NCBI GenBank assembly: GCA_014163555.1
Contig: JACJGO010000009.1
Location: forward strand, 62,001 to 126,000
DNA: 64,000 nucleotides
Reading direction: 5' to 3'
Source: Flavisolibacter longurius
GTDB taxonomy: Bacteria; Bacteroidota; Bacteroidia; Chitinophagales; Chitinophagaceae
Positions 60,600-64,000 of the stretch are shown one piece after another. The notes under the pieces were generated by a model that saw nothing but the letters and a program-made list of their open reading frames with translations, ran no database searches and was not told the DNA's origin. The position numbers were made by a program, and so were the translations under genes. Numbering within the stretch: the stretch's first letter is position 1; every line of letters starts with the position of its first letter.

Positions 60600-62154
60600 T
60601 CCGGTGCCGCTGGTTGTTTTCTTTTTTATATTTCTCGGCAATGATGGTGCTCAGCTCTTTCCGGTGCACTTTGCTTTCCACCCACGATATCATGTCGATG
60701 TAAACGAACACACGGGTTTGCAACCGGTTCTTCTCAAACTTTTTGATGCGCTGCAAAAACTTCTGCAATTCTTCTTTGGTTTTATCCGGCGATACATGAA
60801 AAGACCGTCGCAGAAACTTCAGGATCTCTTCTTCAAACGCAGTCATGTTCTGCATTTTGGCCATAAAGCGATAGACAGATCGTGACAGGTATTCTACCAG
60901 TTCATAGTTGCCCAACTCATAATGCGCCAAGAGGTGCAACAGGCGGGCATAACATTGCAGGTCATAGCGAAGACCTGAGTTTTCATTCAGTATTTTTTGT
61001 ACATAATCGATGCAGGTGTCAAAATCGCCGGAGCCGAAATACATCATGGCGATCTTGTAGTTCAGCACCATGGCCCGGTGCGAATCAATGAAAATGGAAT
61101 ACTCCTTTAATTTCTCCTCAATCTCCGGAACCAGTTTCAGGCCTTCTTTAAAGCTGCCATTCAGGAAGTGACGATTGATCTTTGCCTGGGCAATGTAGAG
61201 GAAAGATTGTGTCCGGAAGTTTTCATTCTGTTGCACACGATCGGTTTGTGCATAGGCTTCAAAATGGGCCAGCGTGGCATCAAACTTATCATGATTGCGT
61301 AAATCAAAATGCGAGTTGATCAGGTTATGCAGGCCTTTGATATAATGTCCCGTTTCCACCCGTTTAAGGAGGGGCTGTTCTTCAAAAAGGTTCACCCATT
61401 TCTGCGAGTACCGGTAGTACATCAGGAAGTCCTGCCGGATATACGCATACCAGCTATAGCACTGGTACAGATAAAGCTTTTCGTAAAACCCGGTCAATTG
61501 AAATGCATTGGCCGGAAGGTGGTCTTTTAAAAAATCTTTGATGCGCTGTTCATCCTGTTCCGTTCTTGAATGCCCGTTCTTGATATAATAACTGTATAAT
61601 TGGATCGAAAGATTCGATAACCGTGTCACCATATCCACATGCCTGATCGCTTCTTCTGCTTCGGCTGCAAGGCTGTCGGCACGATCCTGCATACTGCGGG
61701 TTATATGCAGTGACTCGATCCTCTTTTCAAGCGCTATGGCCTGGATCAGGAAATTGATCTTTTGATTGGCCTTGGCGGTTTCTTTTGCTTTCTCCAGGAT
61801 CTTCAGGCTTTGCAGGTGCAGGCCTTTTTTGTAGAGGATATGGGCATAGTCAAATTGTTCGTTCAGTTGCAGATCGATACTGTCGGCACTTTTCAAAAGA
61901 CGGAGGCTTGCCATCACCTGCTTATACAGGTGTGCTTTCAGGTTGGAAAGCTGTGTCTTCTGCACAGTGGGCAGTTTTTTCAGCAGCTTTGTATCATCGT
62001 ACTCCTCCATCTTATCCAGTGCATCAAAAAGCTGTACGATTTTCAGGTCTTCGTTGGAAGAATTGCGTTTGATAAAAAGCTTGAAATGCCGCTTTTCTGC
62101 TTTTTCCAGTGAGTGGATCAATTGAAATAATATATCGGTTGACCGTTTGGACAC
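60559..62154 (-). CDS. large alpha-helical protein of unknown function
   Basis: 531 residues, almost all helical, with no signal peptide or membrane helix. Repeating 30-40 residue helix pairs and many aromatic residues (e.g. FYEKLYLYQCYSWYAYIRQDFLMYYRYSQ, read in parts) suggest a TPR-like solenoid. No family was recognised. Its 3' end overlaps the Rrf2 gene by 41 bases, tail to tail; a shorter real end cannot occur because no earlier in-frame stop exists. Confidence 0.72.
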   Translation of the reverse strand: MSKRSTDILFQLIHSLEKAEKRHFKLFIKRNSSNEDLKIVQLFDALDKMEEYDDTKLLKKLPTVQKTQLSNLKAHLYKQVMASLRLLKSADSIDLQLNEQFDYAHILYKKGLHLQSLKILEKAKETAKANQKINFLIQAIALEKRIESLHITRSMQDRADSLAAEAEEAIRHVDMVTRLSNLSIQLYSYYIKNGHSRTEQDEQRIKDFLKDHLPANAFQLTGFYEKLYLYQCYSWYAYIRQDFLMYYRYSQKWVNLFEEQPLLKRVETGHYIKGLHNLINSHFDLRNHDKFDATLAHFEAYAQTDRVQQNENFRTQSFLYIAQAKINRHFLNGSFKEGLKLVPEIEEKLKEYSIFIDSHRAMVLNYKIAMMYFGSGDFDTCIDYVQKILNENSGLRYDLQCYARLLHLLAHYELGNYELVEYLSRSVYRFMAKMQNMTAFEEEILKFLRRSFHVSPDKTKEELQKFLQRIKKFEKNRLQTRVFVYIDMISWVESKVHRKELSTIIAEKYKKENNQRHRTSQRLHSGFPLSE

Positions 62155-62954
62155 GTTGTTGTTATTTTTCTGTAATCATTTGGTTGTTCAACAAACCCGA
62201 TCAAATTTTCTCATTGGGTTCGGCATAGTTTCCTGCCAAGCCCATGCAATAAACGCTATTGCCAGGACTGCTTGTATAGCAAGAAACCATGTGAAAAAGC
62301 AACCGGTTGCCTGAACAAAGGCTGGTGCAAATATGTTTTAGGATGCTGATCCCTGTGCACCTTATTGTCTGAATGATTTCAATACAAGTATAGGATTTTT
62401 TTGGATAAGGCTTGTCCTGCAGCTAATGCTACATCGTTAAAATGCAGCGAAGTGCGGAGGAATCCTGTCCTCTTTGCAGGGCATCTTTTTTGCAAGTACC
62501 AACTGTGGTGAAAAGCAATTGAGAGAAGAACCATCTAAACCCGGTTTTATAAAACCCGATTGACGAGAATGATTACTGTGTTTATGACGAAAATTATATC
62601 CGATAAAAAAATCCTGATTTACTATTGCAGTCCGAAAACAATCTGTAATGTATTGATAATAAATATGTTATATCTGTTTTTCGGCATGAAGTAACGTGCA
62701 GTTTTGTTCCGCCGTATGAAAACTTTTTGTCCATACCCGGTTAGCAGGCTGATCCAATATCGACCATGAAATGGTTTCGCATGAAAGCCATAGAAACTAA
62801 CACCATTGTAAAAGCAGATGCTTGGCGATGGGAACTGAGAATGGAATTGATGAACGGCTAAAAACACCAGGATGAAAACAAAAATGTTATCGCCCGATTG
62901 CGGATTTGCCTCTTCAAAATGTAAACTTCTTATTGGCTCCTTAAATTTTATTGT
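62155..62954. other. long non-coding region upstream of the SusC gene
   Basis: 800 bases. An open frame of 128 codons on the minus strand runs into the SusC gene and has no family resemblance, so it is rejected. No promoter box, tRNA or terminator was identified; the length leaves room for a long 5' leader or small RNA. Confidence 0.5.
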
Positions 62955-64000
62955 ATGAAGAAAAGATTTACCCCTTTTCATGCGGCAGTTTTTTTTAGAT
63001 TTCGGCATTTGCTAATGTTCTTTTTTAGTTTGTTGCTAACCGTTACTGCTTTTTCGCAACGGCAAGTGACTGGTAAGGTTACCGGTGCAGCAGGTGAAGC
63101 CATGGCAGGTGTGTCGATCCAGGTACGCGGAGAATCCGGCGGTACCACAACAAATACCGAAGGAAACTACACCATCTCTGTTCCGAGTGACACGGCAGTG
63201 CTGGTGTTTAGTTTTGTAGGGTTTTCTACCCAGCAGGAAACTGTAGGCAACCGCACAGTGGTCAATGTATCGCTCAGTGCGGCTGCATCTGAACTGAACA
63301 CGGTAGTCGTGGTAGGGTATGGCACCCAGCGGAAGCGTGACCTGACCGGATCCATCAGTTCGGTGAACGGTGAAGAAGTGGCCCGACTGCCGAATACCAA
63401 TCCCATTGCGTCCCTGCAGGGAAAAGTAGCAGGATTGACGGTAGCAAACTCTGGACAGGCAGGTGCCAGTCCGGTTGTGCGTATCCGTGGTATCAACAGT
63501 ACCAACACCGCCAACCCGGTTTACGTGGTAGATGGCATCCTGCAGGATAACATCGACTACCTGAACCCTGCCGACATTGAATCCATCGACGTATTAAAAG
63601 ATCCTTCTTCCATTGCCATCTATGGGTTACGGGCGGCTAATGGTGTCATTGCCGTTACGCTGAAAAAAGCAGCCCGGGGCCGAACGGTTGTCAACCTGCA
63701 AAGCTCTGTGGGTGTACAACGGGTGCAGGACCAAATTGAGGTAGTGGACGCGGCCGGGTTTCGCCGCCTGTATGAAGCGCAGCTACGAAACCTCAATGCA
63801 CAGCCATTTGATTTTACCAATTACACGGCCAATACCAACTGGCAGGACCTTGTTTTGCGAAACGCTGTCATCAACAACAACAATGTAAGTATTTCCAGCA
63901 GCGGCGAGAAAACAACCACACATCTTTCCCTTGGCTATACCTACCAGGATGGTGTTTTGCGCAACAATAATTTCAAACGCTACCTGGCACGTTTAAGCCA
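62955..64000 (+). CDS. SusC/RagA-type TonB-dependent outer-membrane receptor, 5' part
   Basis: Partial, running off the right edge; about 348 residues visible. It starts MKKRFTPFHAAVFFRF with a signal peptide ending at AFSQ near 36. A CarboxypepD_reg-like domain follows (GKVTGAAGEAMAGVSIQVRG to VVVVGYGTQRKRDLTGSI), then the TonB plug with SVNGEEVARL, VRIRGINSTN and VVDGILQDNIDYLNPADI. It imports a polymer or glycan with a SusD partner, probably downstream. The substrate cannot be told. Confidence 0.92.
   Translation, partial: MKKRFTPFHAAVFFRFRHLLMFFFSLLLTVTAFSQRQVTGKVTGAAGEAMAGVSIQVRGESGGTTTNTEGNYTISVPSDTAVLVFSFVGFSTQQETVGNRTVVNVSLSAAASELNTVVVVGYGTQRKRDLTGSISSVNGEEVARLPNTNPIASLQGKVAGLTVANSGQAGASPVVRIRGINSTNTANPVYVVDGILQDNIDYLNPADIESIDVLKDPSSIAIYGLRAANGVIAVTLKKAARGRTVVNLQSSVGVQRVQDQIEVVDAAGFRRLYEAQLRNLNAQPFDFTNYTANTNWQDLVLRNAVINNNNVSISSSGEKTTTHLSLGYTYQDGVLRNNNFKRYLARLS

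Noticed and set aside
62622-63008. 128-codon open frame on the minus strand before the SusC gene
   Set aside because: It overlaps the clear start of the SusC gene on the other strand and its product resembles no family.
1-64000. tRNA, rRNA or CRISPR array
   Set aside because: The larger gaps were read for T-loop-like GTTCRA with matching stems and for spaced direct repeats; none was found. Tandem arrays here lack unique spacers of CRISPR length.
1-64000. Prophage, integrated plasmid or antiviral defence island
   Set aside because: No integrase, transposase, capsid, restriction or toxin-antitoxin genes were recognised; gene content is mostly housekeeping and envelope functions.

Overview
The window looks like chromosomal DNA of a Bacteroidota bacterium, most likely Chitinophagaceae or a close relative (an inference from gene content). 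Supporting signs are a fused CcoN-CcoO cbb3 oxidase, type IX secretion sorting domains, a SusC/RagA receptor, DUF5117-type zinc metalloproteases, a NagB fused to a PIG-L domain, and promoters of the Bacteroidota TAnnTTTG type. No rRNA, tRNA, CRISPR, phage or insertion sequence was seen.

Layout. 1-7515 (minus): cbb3 oxidase genes ccoP (cut by the window edge), ccoQ, ccoNO and ccoS, then a CcoI-type copper ATPase and a membrane Fe-S oxidoreductase. 7549-20326: housekeeping genes including a phosphoribosyltransferase, phosphohexomutase, Pcm, a CNNM/CorC protein, a PAP2 phosphatase, an LtaS-like sulfatase, GlmM and an IscS-like cysteine desulfurase. 20518-29838: glnS, a TauE/SafE transporter, small unknown genes, a large secreted metalloprotease and an ECF sigma/anti-sigma pair. 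29954-37649: a flavin amine oxidase, NagB-PIG-L, a nuclease lipoprotein and two secreted proteins, one with dockerin-like repeats and one with a T9SS tail. 37896-45551: an envelope locus with an OstA/LptA-like protein, an MCE protein, two amidases and divergent LptD. 45664-47125: PlsC and uracil-DNA glycosylase.

47385-54092 is the most notable block: myo-inositol-phosphate synthase, a PgpA-like phosphatase, GtrA, a phosphodiesterase-like enzyme, a flippase-like membrane protein, a CDP-alcohol phosphatidyltransferase and a PAP2/AUR1-like enzyme, all on the plus strand. Together they can be read as a pathway from glucose-6-phosphate through phosphatidylinositol to inositol phosphoryl-ceramide. 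54241-60599 is a complete SUF operon (sufBCDSE, a SufT-like DUF59 gene and an Rrf2 regulator), with a perfect palindrome just upstream of the sufB promoter box. The window ends with an unknown helical protein and the start of a SusC/RagA gene.

Two non-coding patterns stand out. First, short tandem repeats with a 7-base period sit right at stop codons of many genes; the unit differs between loci, and at some genes the repeat includes the stop codon. Second, four genes have the promoter box TAnnTTTG ending exactly four bases before the start codon, which predicts leaderless mRNAs. A large nested palindrome also occurs twice in opposite orientation, each time around a terminator hairpin.
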